From Ricinus communis (lineage: Eukaryota > Streptophyta > Magnoliopsida > Malpighiales > Euphorbiaceae), in contig NC_063262.1 of NCBI RefSeq assembly GCF_019578655.1, positions 7,757,582 through 7,821,581 of the forward strand: DNA of 64,000 bases, in the 5' to 3' direction. Made by a program: the position numbers and the translations under genes. A model generated the notes under the pieces. That model searched no databases, was not told where the DNA came from, and saw only the letters and a program-made list of their open reading frames with translations. Positions 45,607-58,915 of this stretch are shown one piece after another (positions within the stretch are counted from its first letter, which is position 1; the number at the start of each line of letters is the position of its first letter).

Positions 45607-48600
45607 TGTGTTATTTAGGATGACATCCCTCAAGTTTACCTCAGTACATCTTTCTTTTTTCTCTTTTTAAAAATTATTACCATAATTAACAGTTATTTAA
45701 AAAGATTTAATTATATGTATTATGAGTATTTGCTATACTCCATATCAAAATTATTTAATTTGGATAAAATTTAATATATTCGAACTATATTTTGACTAAA
45801 ATATTTGTTTTTAACATAAGTTATTACTATAATTAAAAAATATACTTTTTATACATTTAGTGGCCATGATTAGATTTTATTTAAAGAATACTGCGACAGA
45901 GGTATCAGAACGCCTATTAAAACAAATATCAAGGATCTAATTATAATTAACCATTATTTCTTTCTATCTTTGTTTTGTGGTACTTTTGAGGGACCCGCCC
46001 ACGTGCCTTTTCTGTTTTAACGGCGTTAAGTGGACGTGTGTTTTTTGTTTCTATTTTTGGAACTCTTATTATTGATCTGTAAATGCAATTACAGGAGAGA
46101 TTTTCGGCTGATCTAATCCAACTCATCTTCTGCTGTATTTTTGGACAGTAATTTATACTCCAACTTTTTGGCCCAAAAAACAAAAATTATACTCCAATAT
46201 AATTATTTTTAAAATTATTATTGACTATTAACATTATTTTTAGCTTTGAGAAATTAAAATTACATCTATTTATTTGAAAGAATCATTTAATTAATAATGA
46301 ATTCAATAATATATAATGAAAATTAAACATTACATAATATGATAAATAAATTCTTAAAACTATTTTCTAATTGCCAATATTACAGTATTTTTCTTCTAAT
46401 ATTTTAGTTAATCATAATTATAATAAAACTGTTTTTTAAAATTACAATTATTATTGATTAAGAATAATCTATTAGTAAATATATTAATTATATTTGGACA
46501 GTATAACAAACATAAATATTATATATTATTATGTTGAAATTATACTTACATTTCAAGATAGTGACACATATTAAAAGATATTTAAAAAAATTTGTATAAA
46601 TTTATCTATCAACATATTGCATAAGATATTATTGATAATTTAATTATAGATAATCTAGAATTTTGAATTATACTTCTTTAGTTAGAAATTTAATATTATA
46701 TAACTAATGAGATAGTATATACATATAATAAAAATTTAATAAATATCATAAATTTCCAATATTAAGAATGAATCTAATATTCTAGAATTTTCATCTAATA
46801 GAATTTATAATTTTTCATAATACTTTTGTTTAGTTTTTCAATATTATTAGTAAATATAATAATTATATTCTTAGATTAATAATAACAAACTATTTTTATT
46901 AGAAATAATATTATTTCTCAATTAGGAAATTTTTTACGTTATGTGTTAATTATATATAATTAAGGTTAACATATAATATATATATATATATATATTATTT
47001 TGTACACAAATGAAACCTACTTTTAAATTACTTCATTAAAATTGCCATGTATTAGGCACCTATCAAGATTTTGGTAAAATATATTAATATCATCAAAAAT
47101 TCATTAAGACTCGATGTTATGTGTATTTATTATTTACTCATACTTCCTATTAACTATTGATATTATTTTAATTTTAAATACTTTTTTCAATTCTAAAAAT
47201 TAGGATTATACATTTTATTTTAAAATTATTATATATAATATCTATTTAAGAAAATTTAATAACATAATTTTATGATACATCTAATATTTAAGATTATTTA
47301 TATATTTTAGGATTGTTTTTCTACTTTTTTTAATATTTTTAGTTGATAAATTACCGTTTAATTAAAAAAATAACTCATCAGTTGACATACTAATTGTATT
47401 TATAAAATAATAATTAAATTGTAGTTAAAATTTATAAGATTAGATTAATTATTTAATAAGAAATAACTTATTAATTAATTATATTTATATACATTCTTCA
47501 TATTTGATTATTATATTTTACATTCATGAATTAAATTATTAAAATTTGATAATTTAAAATATAAATATAATAAATTAATTATAGTCAAAAATTAACTAGA
47601 AATCGAGCACTGATTTAGCATTCAACTAGTTCAATGTAAATATTATAACCTTTGTAATAAAATATATGTTTATGTTTGAATATGTAAAAGTAAAAAAATG
47701 ATAAAATAGTAAATGAATAATGAAAATAATTAAAGAATTGGTAACATGTTAGAAAAACTTATTGCTTCAATAGAATAAATAAATAAATAGATTTTAATCT
47801 ATATATATGTGATATAAAAAATAAAAGAATAAATATAAAAATCCTAACAATCTGATTTATTAAAAATAATTATTATATGAACATATAAAAATTTATTAGT
47901 ATAATAAAATAAATAGAAACATTAAAATCGACAAATATATTTATCATGTTTATTTACTTTAGTATATATAATAAATACATAAATTTTACAATAATGTATT
48001 ATATAATTTTTATGAAAGACTAATATAAATATAAATAAAAATATCATGAAATAAAATAAAACTTAATTTTCATACTAATATAAATTTAAGTTAAGTTATA
48101 TATGATATATAAAATAAAATATTTAGATTCTAAATAAATAAAATAGCCACATAATAGTATGAGAAAATTACTCGTATATTAATAATAAATTGTTAACACA
48201 ATATCATTTTATAAGAATCATAATAATAGTCTAATAAGATGATTTTAAGTACATTTTCTTATCCTATTTCATTTATCTATATTTTTATATATAAATAATT
48301 TATATGTAAATATTGATTGGTAAAAGTATTCTAAGTTAATTTTGTATTGCTTGTTTAATAATATTTTATTATTTTAATTAGTTTCTATATCTTAATAGAA
48401 TAATATGTTAATGTAAATCAAAATAAGTAGACTAAATTAATATTTATATCAAAAGAAATATATATAAATTAATTCTTAAAAGCGCTAATAAATAAAATAA
48501 TTTATATTCAAATTGAATATAAATTAAATTTTTAAAAATGCTAATAAGTAATATAATTTATCTTGTTATTGAACAAAACCTAGATTAGGTATTATAACTA

Positions 48601-48780
48601 GAAAAAAAAAACAGTTACATAAATAATTAAAGATATTTCATTAACTTGTTAAAGAAAAATTAGCTAATAAAACATATTTATATAGGCATACATTAGAAAT
48701 AAAAAATATTAAATCAGCTTTTCTGGAAAATGGACTATTCATACTATTAAATAATAATATCTTGCATTCCTTTTTTAAGT
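45607..48780. other. Very AT-rich intergenic stretch, nothing recognised
   Basis: More than 3 kb of very AT-rich DNA with stops in all frames. A (TA)n run lies at about 46977-46996. Probably decayed mobile DNA, but nothing identifiable remains. Confidence 0.45.
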
Positions 48781-48784
48781 TGGA

Positions 48785-50950
48785 GGCTGCTAAAGATCGA
48801 GCAGTCCGAATTCAGAACATCAAAATGAATGTTGTTGAGGTGTATAGGGCTTAAATATATTTTTAAAAGGCATTTTCCATGGCTTTGATTTATCATTTGA
48901 ATGACATTAGATTATATATTATTGTCCTTTATTAATTATTTCTTAAGGTGATCACCTTAAACTTTATTATATCTTCCATTTTGATAATTAAGATGATTCT
49001 TTTGAGGTCTCTAACGTTATTTTTACAACGTGATAGTCTACTTGCAAGGGTTCCCCTATGTACTGGATTTTCCATAAATTGAATGCTTATATGTACGAGT
49101 TTATTTATTAAAATAGAACATTATAGAAATTATAGTAAGAAAACTGAATATTTGAAAGAAATTACTCAACATGCCAAGCTTATCTCAAGGGGCTTCGAAT
49201 TTCATACCATCTGATTTAAACATAACTTAGTTTATATAAATACCTTAGGAAGAAAACTAATTGACTCAAATGTTAGGTAACACTAGTTACAATTTGGGGA
49301 TCAAAATATTGATTATTTCTATACTGAGAATAAACATCGCTGTTAATGAAATTTGACTTGAGGATTTAAAAATGTTAATGATACTTGACAGTAGTCTTTT
49401 CAAAGAATTGCTTTGTTTACAATCATTTATTTTCATAATCTTTTCATAACTACTGATCCTACAAAGTTGAATTCATCACTTCTGATATGCAACCCAAAGT
49501 TGATGTAGAGATTAATGCTATTCTTACACAAGTTACTAGAAATAAAATCGTGAGGCAGTCTTTTCTATTGATCATGACAAGGCTTAGATTGTGATAGATT
49601 TACAAGGCAATTTTTTCAACAACATAAGTCGATCATCGAATATGATATATGTCATTTTATGTAAAGGTTTTTCGTTGGTGGCTTTATTTTATGTAGCTTC
49701 AATTATATTTTTATTTCTCTTATATCAAAAAGAATCCTATGATTATTAGTCTTTTTACTGTTTATTACAAGGATATTTCCAAAATTCTTATCAGGCGGCT
49801 TTAAAACTTTATGCCTCACCTTATTGATCCAACTCAAATTATATTTTACTAAAGGCAAATCAATCTAGACAATATTCTCATTAGTCATGAAGTATGCATT
49901 TTCTTAAAAAGAAGAAATTAAAGAGATATGGGGTTTAACTTTTTAAGGTTAATATGCCAAAGACTTATCATAAATTAGAATGATGTTACATTCAATATAC
50001 TCTCTATGTTTTGGGCTTTTTAATATTTGAATCAATTGGATTATAAAATGTATTTCTTTTATATCTTATTCTATCAATATTTATAGCTATTTGTTTGGCT
50101 ATTTTCGTATATGTCAAAGACCACATCAGAGAAACATGTTACTTTTTCCTTCTTTTCTTGCTTTCTATAGAAGGCCTAACAACTCTTTATCTTCACGCTC
50201 AAGTATTTGGCATTATCTATAGGATTTGTACAGCTCGTCAAGGTTGTTATGTTAATCATCTATTATTTATGGGTGATTCTCTATCTTTTGCAATGCTTCA
50301 GTTTTAGAGGTCGTGTGCCTTCAACAAATATTGCGTACTTATGCTTAGAGAATTGAATAGGAAATTAACCTTGTAAAACCAACATTTCTTAAGTCCAAAA
50401 AGCATACCTTTTGAAGTATTATCTCTAAAATAAATAGGAAAGTATAAGGATCGCAGAAACATCTTTTTTTTTTCTCTGATGGATAAAGAAGTACTCGCTA
50501 AAGTAATGGCTTATGTAATTCATATTTTTTCTATAAGTTGTTTTTTTTTTTTTGTATTGCCAATGAGCATTTGTCAAGAAATAAAATGCTCGCTTGCAAA
50601 CTTTCAGTGCTCAAATGAAAAGAAAATGCGTTGGTCGTCTTAGTTCTCTTTGTGTTGTAGTAAATCCTTAGAGGGTAGGGTCCAAAAGTTTACATGACAT
50701 TCATCTTCCTCTCATTGCTAAACAAATGTGGCATATAGATAACAGTTGATGTACATCTATTCGAGGAAAGATTATAGTTAGAGAAACAACTTCATTCAAG
50801 CATACATATAACAGTTGATCATCTCTAGATATCTCTTTAAACAGCAAACGATTCTTATTAAAGTGCCATGGTCCATTGTTCAATATAATCCAAACATCAA
50901 CCCTAGAACAAAAATTGAAAATAAAGAAGCCATCATCTATTTTCTAAACT
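48785..50950 (+). pseudogene. Decayed L1-type LINE (non-LTR retrotransposon) reverse transcriptase
   Basis: Between about 49270 and 50880 the plus strand gives, across frames and stops, the expected L1 order. I read a KVEFITSDMQPKVDVEINAI-like block before the RT, then HFLKKKKLKRYGV with KVNMPKTYHKLE (for KLDMSKAYDRVEW), LLSIEGLTTLYLHAQVFGII and ARQGCYVNHLLFMGDSL (for the catalytic LLFADDS). After that come MDKEVLAKVMAYVI (for GKEVLIKAVAQAI) and LPMSICQEI. The catalytic FADD has become FMGD and there are many stops, so it is inactive. The endonuclease region and the ends are not recognisable. Confidence 0.8.
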
Positions 50951-53045
50951 GGAAATTCACGAAAAAGACGTCATGCCCTAAGTGAAGAATTTTTCATGGC
51001 AAGTATGTAGAAAAGACTGGAGATAAAACTTTTACACCTATATAATAACTTGACTCATGTTGAATGTTCCCCCGCCCTAGATCTACATCATCTTTCTTCC
51101 CTTCATTCAACTTAATTGCCCCATAATTCCTCTAATTCCTTAACCATATTGACTCAAATAGCATGACTCGAGTAAGTTACAAAGAAAGAAAAACAAATAA
51201 AAAAAAATAAAAAATAAAAACTACATAAGAGAACAAAAGCCTCAAAACTAAAAGGACATATAGATGGAAAAGAAAAGGAAAAAAAAAAAAGCTTCACATA
51301 AAAGAAACTTGGAAGAACTAGGAATGCCTAATATTTGAAGGACCCTAGTTGCGAGTACTAGTTCAAATTTAGAATTAAGAAGAAATTAAGAAAGAATAAA
51401 AGATGTAAAGTTTTATTTTATAAATAATAATAATTAGAGGTTTGTTTTAGCGTGTAGCATATCCGCATTCATATTGAAATATATGGATAACTCTTTTTTT
51501 TTTAAATAAAAGAATTATAAAAAAGATTATAAATTAAAGTGATTGAATTTGTCTGATTCTTAAAATATTTAAACCTTAAAATTTTAGTTTTGATTTGATA
51601 AGCTATCTATATTTAATTTTTTTCTCCATTAAGTCCTGGAAAATTAAATTATTAAAATATTTAAAAATAAAAATAAAAGAAATTTGTAAATAGCCTCCAT
51701 AGTCACTGCAATATTGTAAAATTGGGCAGAACAAATAAATTAAAGGATAATTTATATTTTTTATATTATACTAGTTACTCTTTTAATATTTTAATTTTTT
51801 CATCTTTTATTATATAATTTTATACTACAAGATACTTTCGTCAAAATTTATATTCGATAATTGTTAATTTAATTTAATTTTATATTATTTATCTCTTAAT
51901 ATTTGGTATAATTCATGAATTGTCTCTTATAGTTTATTTTTTACAGTAAAAACTTTTTATCCTTTAATAAAACTAACTATTATTTCTTTTATTCAAAGTC
52001 AAGACAGTTAAAAGACTAAATTGAACTTAATCATTAAATTTTTTACTTGCTTTAATTTTTAGCATAATTTAATCTTAGTAAAACTTAAACAATTTAAAAG
52101 TACTTATATGTAGTAAAATAATCAAAATTTAAATAACTTAATTTTAAATTATTAAAATAAAATTAAATAATATTCTTGTTATACATTTTGTTACATTCCA
52201 ATTATATTTTTTATACAAAAATTTAAGGATCAAATTATATTTTTCACCAATCCGTTTTTTTAATTGTATTGATTTTTAAAATGTAAAAAATTTCAATATA
52301 ATAAACAAAATCAAGACACAAATAGTATAAAATTAAATCTAGTTAATATTTATTTAATATAAATTTTGATAATAAATCTTTTTAATATAAAATTATAAAA
52401 TAGAAAGATAAAAGATTATAATATATAAATATCAAATTATAACTATTACAATATTGTAAAGTCCAGAGGCAATATGGTAATTAGACCATAAATTAATTTA
52501 TTCAATTTTATTATGATCGAACGGTCAAACATAAAAGTTGAAGTCAAAATTAGTGGGTGTCCACGAACTGTCCTTTTGTATTAATTGTCTTTCCTCACTG
52601 AATAGTAACCGAAGCCCTTTCAAAAATCTTGTGTTTCTTGCAACTGATTTTCTTAAAAGAAAAAAACAAAAAAGGAAAAAGAATTATCACTTTTTACGGG
52701 ACAAGAATAATATTTTTTCTCTTTTTATCCTGTCATTTTCAGCATTCTCACCATTAAGTTAAAATATATATTTATTATTAAATTAGTTTATGGAGTCTAA
52801 TTTTGATTTCACTTATTCAATGAGAGAATAGGAAAAAAAAATTAAATTTGATGTTACCATATGGAAATGAAAATTGGCTCTATATTAATTTCAAATCATG
52901 TTAATAGAGATATGTACATTTATAGTTAAATTAATTCTGTAGGGGCAGTTTCGATCTCACTAATTCAATGTTCTAAATATTTTCAAGAAAAATAAATTTA
53001 ATTTACTATATGAAAATGTAATGTGTCTAATTTAGTATTCGAAAT
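50951..53045. other. Intergenic stretch, nothing recognised
   Basis: AT-rich. The small open frame near 52538-52762 has low-complexity composition and no recognisable domain. Confidence 0.4.
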
Positions 53046-54110
53046 TGAATGATAGTACGACAAGTTCATCACGAGGTCAATCTCACAAAGAATTGTAGAA
53101 CAAATATTATAAAAACCAACTATCACACAAAATACTAAAAATAAATCTAAACACTCTAAGCTAGTGTTTTAAGAATAATCTTAATATTATAAAAGAAATT
53201 AAATAATTAGAAAATAAATATGCAACTAGAATGAGTAGTGTAAACTATATGATAAAATAGCATTTAGTCTAGCTTATACTTAGTAATCGTCTTATTTTCT
53301 TTAAGTCCGGATCTAATAAATAAGATGGTGATGTGTCTTTTCCCTAAGTCACTCAAGCTAATGATGCAGCCTATATTTCTTATACCAATATAAATTAAAG
53401 TAAAGATGATATTTCTAATACGTTTAACCTAAAAATTTTCACAACAAATATTACTACTAAATTGATATGATGGTCAACCAATAATAATAGATGAAATTAA
53501 TATATGTATAAAAGTAAAGAAATCATTCATTAAACTCATAATATATAAGGTTCATATATAAATAAAAAATTAAACTAAACACTTATAAAACTCAATCTGA
53601 CATACCTAATCTAATGGTCATTGTAATTAAATAGAAAGACATAAGATACAAAGAATTAAAACTCTCTCAAATTTCAAAGGCCCTTCAAGGAATGAAGAAA
53701 ATTGATCCCCACTCTCCACGTCTTTAAAAAGCTTCTCTAATTTTTGAAAGAATAATAAAACAAGATTAACTAGATGTAAAAGATGATGAACTGTAGGAAT
53801 TCCTACAAGGAGAATAGTAGATGCCTCTTCTTGCAGAGAGGATAGTAGTAAAAATCTACTTTTGCTTAATTAATCTCTACTTCTTATAGAGATTTCATTT
53901 TTAGAGTCATTTTCTCGACACATAATTACTATAGTTATTTCTTCCTGTATTTAATAAAATAAATAACTTAAAAAATAATTATCCATTAATTACATCATAA
54001 CTAATTAATTCATCTTTTCTGAACCTTGATAAATTCGGCTAGGTCCGCGTGACTTATTTCTAAACTTTTTACAGCCGCAGTCCATTTAAAGCTCATTTAT
54101 GTATTTTTGG
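53046..54110. mobile_element. Possible non-coding LTR-retroelement derivative
   Basis: The start (gaatgatagtacgacaagtt, then cacgaggtcaatctcac) and the end (ccttgataaattcggctagg, then tccgcgtgac) resemble the internal parts of large non-autonomous retroelements common in eudicots. No coding sequence, LTR or target duplication was found. Confidence 0.3.
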
Positions 54111-56280
54111 CTCAAATTTTTCTCTTTGGCTATTATTTTCTGAATTAAGATAAGAAAGCTAAAATGAAGTAAAACCATATATTTTCCACCATATTATATA
54201 TAGAAATATATCATTAACATTCTAAAATACCATTAAATATCTATATGTAATTTGGACTTAGTTAAAAATTGGTTGCATGTCAATATCAAAATTAAATCTA
54301 AGCACTTATTATAAAAGTCTTCATCTATCTCTAAAAAACAAAATTGGGAAGAGTGTGAATTTACATTGAATATTAACATTTCATGCCAATTTTGGAGATG
54401 ATCTTAGAAATATCTAAAATCGAATCTTGATGTCTTTAAGAGATGTAAGCAAATTTGAACGAGAAGGACAAGGCTTTTCCTATCATATTCATATTCATGA
54501 GACTCATTGATAAAAAGAAAAAGAAAAAAAAGATCCACTACTTTCTTTTCAATTTAAAAGTATTTATTTTTGAAAGTAAAAAAAAAAAAGATAGATTCAA
54601 GAACTCTTAAAAAAAAATGGGGAGAAGATTTTAAGTCATCTTTTCATTAGTTGTCGCTTTTTTACTATAAATAATTGTTATTTTTATAATAAATATAAAA
54701 AAATAACTATTTTTATTATATAATTTACAGTCAACTATATATATATATATATATGTTACTTTCATATTAATTATGATGTATATATCATATTCAAATAATA
54801 TAATCAGAATTTCATACAATATAACTAATATAACCAGAATTTCATCTATAAGGCTTGCAGGTTAATGAGAGAAAAAAAAAAACAAAAGCCTATGGAAGGA
54901 GGATTAGGATTCTCACTAATGATAGCAAAGTTATAAAATATAAATGAGAATGCAAAAAAATTCCAATAATTAAGATAAAGAAAAATCTTAAATGATTAGA
55001 AAAGAAAATAACACTTAAAGATAAAAAACTTGAGATTAAAAATAAGAAGTTGGCATCCACAAACTTATTCCGATGATTTATGCATATTTTAGTATGAATG
55101 AAATTTTAAATTCAAGTTTTTCTCTCATCATTTAAAAATTGAAGTAAATTAATAATAGAAGGTTTTAATTTTATTTTTTTTAATTAGAAAGACCCAATAG
55201 ATGATCTCATATTATAACAGGAGTATATCATTTTTATGGTGATATTGGATAACTAGTTGAGGATTCTTTTATAAACACCAATAATAAGTTATTTAGAAGG
55301 GGTTTACTGGAAAGATGGGGAAAAAAAAAAGAAAAGAAAAAGAAAAGAGAAAGTTATTATTGAAGGAGAAAGGAGAAAGAGGAAAAAAGAGAGCTACCAA
55401 CTTTAGTCTTGGCCATGTTAGGGTTTAGATAAGAAGATTTGAAAGACTATCTTAGCAAAAAGAGCACCAACTTTTGAACATTTAGCACTTGGCTACTTGT
55501 AAAGGTGCTTTAACAATTGGATAAAAGCTTGACTTGGAAGGCTTGAAACTTGAAAATTGAAAAGTAAATTGTTTTATAATTAATTCTATGTGTAGCTAGC
55601 AATGCAAGCAAAGCAACACTTTTCAAAATGCCTTATTATATACCTTCCAGCTAGAAAAGAAAAGAAAAGGAAAAAAGAAAAAGAGAAGAAAAGCTTCTGC
55701 TAGTTGCTAGGATTCAATGGAAATGGAAGACCAAGTTCACACAGCACTTATCAGCACAAGCAGATTCAGTGTATGTTGGAAAATGTTATCCAAAAGCAAT
55801 ATTCAAGCACAAAAGTTCCCAATTTTTAAAGTAAAATATAGTTCATTATTTTTGTTTCACTCTAAAAGGCAAGCTTAACTCCTTGTGTGGAAAAATAAAA
55901 AGTGGAAGGAAAATAAAGAGGGAAAAAGAACAAAGGAAAGAAAAGAAAATAGAATTTTCGTCTCATCTTTGTTTGGAAAGAAATAAAAAACAGAAAGGAA
56001 AGAAAATACAGGAGATAAAATAATTGATGGGCTCAGAAAATAACTTACTCTTTAAAATAAAATAAAAACAAAAAGGAAAATGCTTTAAATTGCCTCTTTA
56101 CATCTGTAGTAATTTCTTAATCATGAAAAAATATGAAGAATTAAAGTATAACCTCAAATTTAAAAAAGAATTAATCTTTTTATTTTCCCTCTATTTCTTC
56201 TTCTTACTCTTTTTTCCTCCCTTTTTAAATATTAAAATTATGAATTTTTCTACTCCAGGAAAATGGTTAAATGAACCCTT

Positions 56281-56311
<31 letters not shown>

Positions 56312-58270
56312 CACCCTGTTAACAATAAAACTTGCAAGAAACTTCTTTTATTTATTTATTTATTTTTTCCTGCAATAAGAAACTGTCATCACATGATTGA
56401 TGTTAACATATCATCTTAATTAGTCAAGCATTAAAAAGGACCTTTAATCTTATAATTCTGTTTGTATTCTGTCCATTAAATAGACTAATGTTATGTTGAC
56501 TGAATAAAGATTGATATACAATAATTTTATATTTTGACAATGCATTACTCAAAAGGAATAACTTCAACTTTTATAATACTATATACATTTATTCTTTATT
56601 TTATTATGAATTAATTAGAAAAAACACTCACAGAGTAATTGGTTAAAAAGGGCCAAGTATTCAGTCAAATTATTTGCAAATTCTGGTTAATGGTCTAATA
56701 TTTTGGCAAAAAGAAGTTCAAATAAAAAGATATATAAATATATGATCACCTTGATTCCTAGTATAAACATTCATAGGAGTTGTCTTCAGTTTCTTTTGAT
56801 TAAATTTCATCTTAACTGAGATTCCCTTTTAGTTTGTTTAAGCATGTCTAGAACATATCTTACAAGCTTTTATTTGTTGCAGCAACTCCCTCTTCATCCT
56901 AATAACACCCAACTATTTTCATTTCCTTAAAGAAAGACTCTTTGAGTTTTTGCAGGAATTTTGCTTGTGAAACTAATGCTCATTAATTTGTTGAGTAAAT
57001 TGCACCTGTGATCATTAAACCTTTTTTTTTTTTACCTCAAATTGAAGTCATTGAATTTAAATTTAAATTTATCCTAATAAAGTTATTATAACTAATATGA
57101 AAAAGGATAAAATTTTAAGAATTACTACCCGGGTTGACAGTTTTACATTTGAGGAGCACAAATATTCTTTTATCAAATGAATATTACATGTTTTATTTTC
57201 TTAGTATTTTTTAGACATATTTTTATTTTTATTTTCTTATATAATTTTATAAATATTTTACTTGAATTACACTAAATTATGATTTTGTAAGTAAAATTAC
57301 ATCTAATAATATATAATAGAATTCATAAATATATTAAAATTTTATTTAATTTTGATTAAAATTAAAAAAAATATTTTAATAATTTATTATGATCATAAAA
57401 TATATAATTTAATGCTAAATTATTTAAAAATAGTTATTTTATCAAAAATTTATGTTCGTGTTGATATTTACAATCTAACTAATAAGAAAAACATGATACA
57501 TATTTAAAAATTATAAAAAAATAAAATATGTTATTTATATGATATAAAAAATTACACATATTCCTTAAGTGTAAAAATATGATAATTTTTTAAAACTTTA
57601 TCTAATAAAGAGATATGCAAATATTGGCTTTCCTTTTTTCTTTTTTCTTTTCAAAAAAAAAATATTTTCCCTTATATATTAAATTGATAAATAATTGATA
57701 TATATTTATTAGTTTTAAATGATGAATATGTGTCAATCAACTTCTAGTAATTGTAGTGTATCACTTCTAAAATCCATTAGTACAGGTCAGGTGTTAGCCT
57801 TACCAAAACCCAACTCAGCTAAGCTTAACATAAGGACGATGGCCAAGGCCATAGCACAAAGAACCTTCCAAGCAAAACAATTTTTGTCCATATTACCATT
57901 TCACTCCATTTTTTGCAGAGAGCTGCTTGCTTATATCTCTTTCTCGCTCCATCTTTCCAAGAAAATCCATTAATTGGACGGTGCTAGTACATATATATAT
58001 ATATATATATAAACCAAAGTAAAACAAAAACAGTGAGGAACCTTGGAAACCAAACAGAAAATTCTAACAACCCTCCTTTCCTCTCTGTGCTGCATGTATC
58101 CTAAAATATTTAAGTGAAAAAAAATGGACCGAAAGAACCAACCAATGCTCTTGAACGTCGAGCTTCCTGTTTAGGTATCAGGAGACAGGTCAAAAGGGGC
58201 CATGAATTACTCTCTTCCCCTCAATATATAATTAAAATGATATCTTTATTTTCTTTTTCTCTCTTCCTTT
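54111..58270. other. Intergenic stretch with polypurine tracts and (TA)n runs
   Basis: No supported gene. A/G-only or nearly A/G-only stretches occur at about 55320-55400, 55653-55697 and 55885-56010. (TA)n runs lie at about 54735-54755, 56280-56306 and 57988-58011. The last few hundred bases are the likely promoter of the phytosulfokine gene. A tatatat word at 58273-58280 is about 50 bases before its ATG. Confidence 0.45.
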
Positions 58271-58328
58271 CTTTATATATGATTTATCCATTCTTAGCTG
58301 CTACAGCAAGTTTTTAGCAGCTCATACA

Positions 58329-58743
58329 ATGAGATTTTTTTCGATTCTATCTGTCATCTCTTTGCTTTTCTTCTTGTGTTTGGTGTTTAGTATTCAAGGG
58401 ATGGCTGGTACTACTGACTTAGTGGTGGCCATTGGAAAGTCTGTCAGTAAGGTACACACTCCTTTTCTTTCTGCTTTCATGCAGTTTCTACATTAAATTC
58501 ATGTTTTGTGAATTATAAAATGATATTTAATTAGGATTATGGTATAGCCCGGAGTAATTTATATTTAAATATTGAATGATTTATACAGTATTCAATACTA
58601 ATAAATATATATATTACTCATCTATTTAAATATGTTAGTTTTTTTTTGTTTATTGTTAGTTTTTTTTGTTTATTCAATATTCTGCTGTACGAATAAAGAT
58701 GATATTAATAAATGGGTGGCTTCTTAATTTGCTATCTGAAGTC

Positions 58744-58786
<43 letters not shown>

Positions 58787-58915
58787 CAGGGAAGAGGTGA
58801 GTGCGAGAAGGAGAGATCAGCAGAATTCATAAAAGGAAATAATGACATTGGATCAGAAGATAATCTCTATGAGAGTGAAGATTACATTTATACACAAGCT
58901 CCCACCCCTAATTAG
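58329..58915 (+). CDS. PSK: Phytosulfokine (PSK) precursor, two exons
   Basis: Exon 1 (58329-58451) encodes a signal peptide, MRFFSILSVISLLFFLCLVF then SIQG, and a short linker. A GT-AG intron of 338 bases follows, ending in a (GT)n(TA)n run and tgtatgcag. Exon 2 (58790-58915) encodes GRGECEKERSAEFIK and ends ESEDYIYTQAPTPN and a stop. The joined frame is 82 residues, within the usual PSK precursor size. YIYTQ (73-77) is exactly the mature PSK pentapeptide, preceded by the conserved Asp that directs tyrosine sulfation by TPST. After sulfation in the Golgi and proteolysis in the apoplast, PSK promotes cell growth and is sensed by the PSKR receptor kinases. Only one cysteine (Cys46) is present in the middle, whereas most precursors have a C...C pair, so this is a diverged member. 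No other gene model explains the conserved pentapeptide. Confidence 0.87.

Noticed and set aside
56090..56419. 109-residue plus-strand frame
   Set aside because: Runs through a (TA)n microsatellite giving IYIYIYIY and low-complexity Phe/Leu. Not a credible protein; the IYIY text is not a PSK motif.
57719..57973. 84-residue frame upstream of the PSK gene
   Set aside because: No family resemblance, no transcript context. More likely promoter-region sequence.
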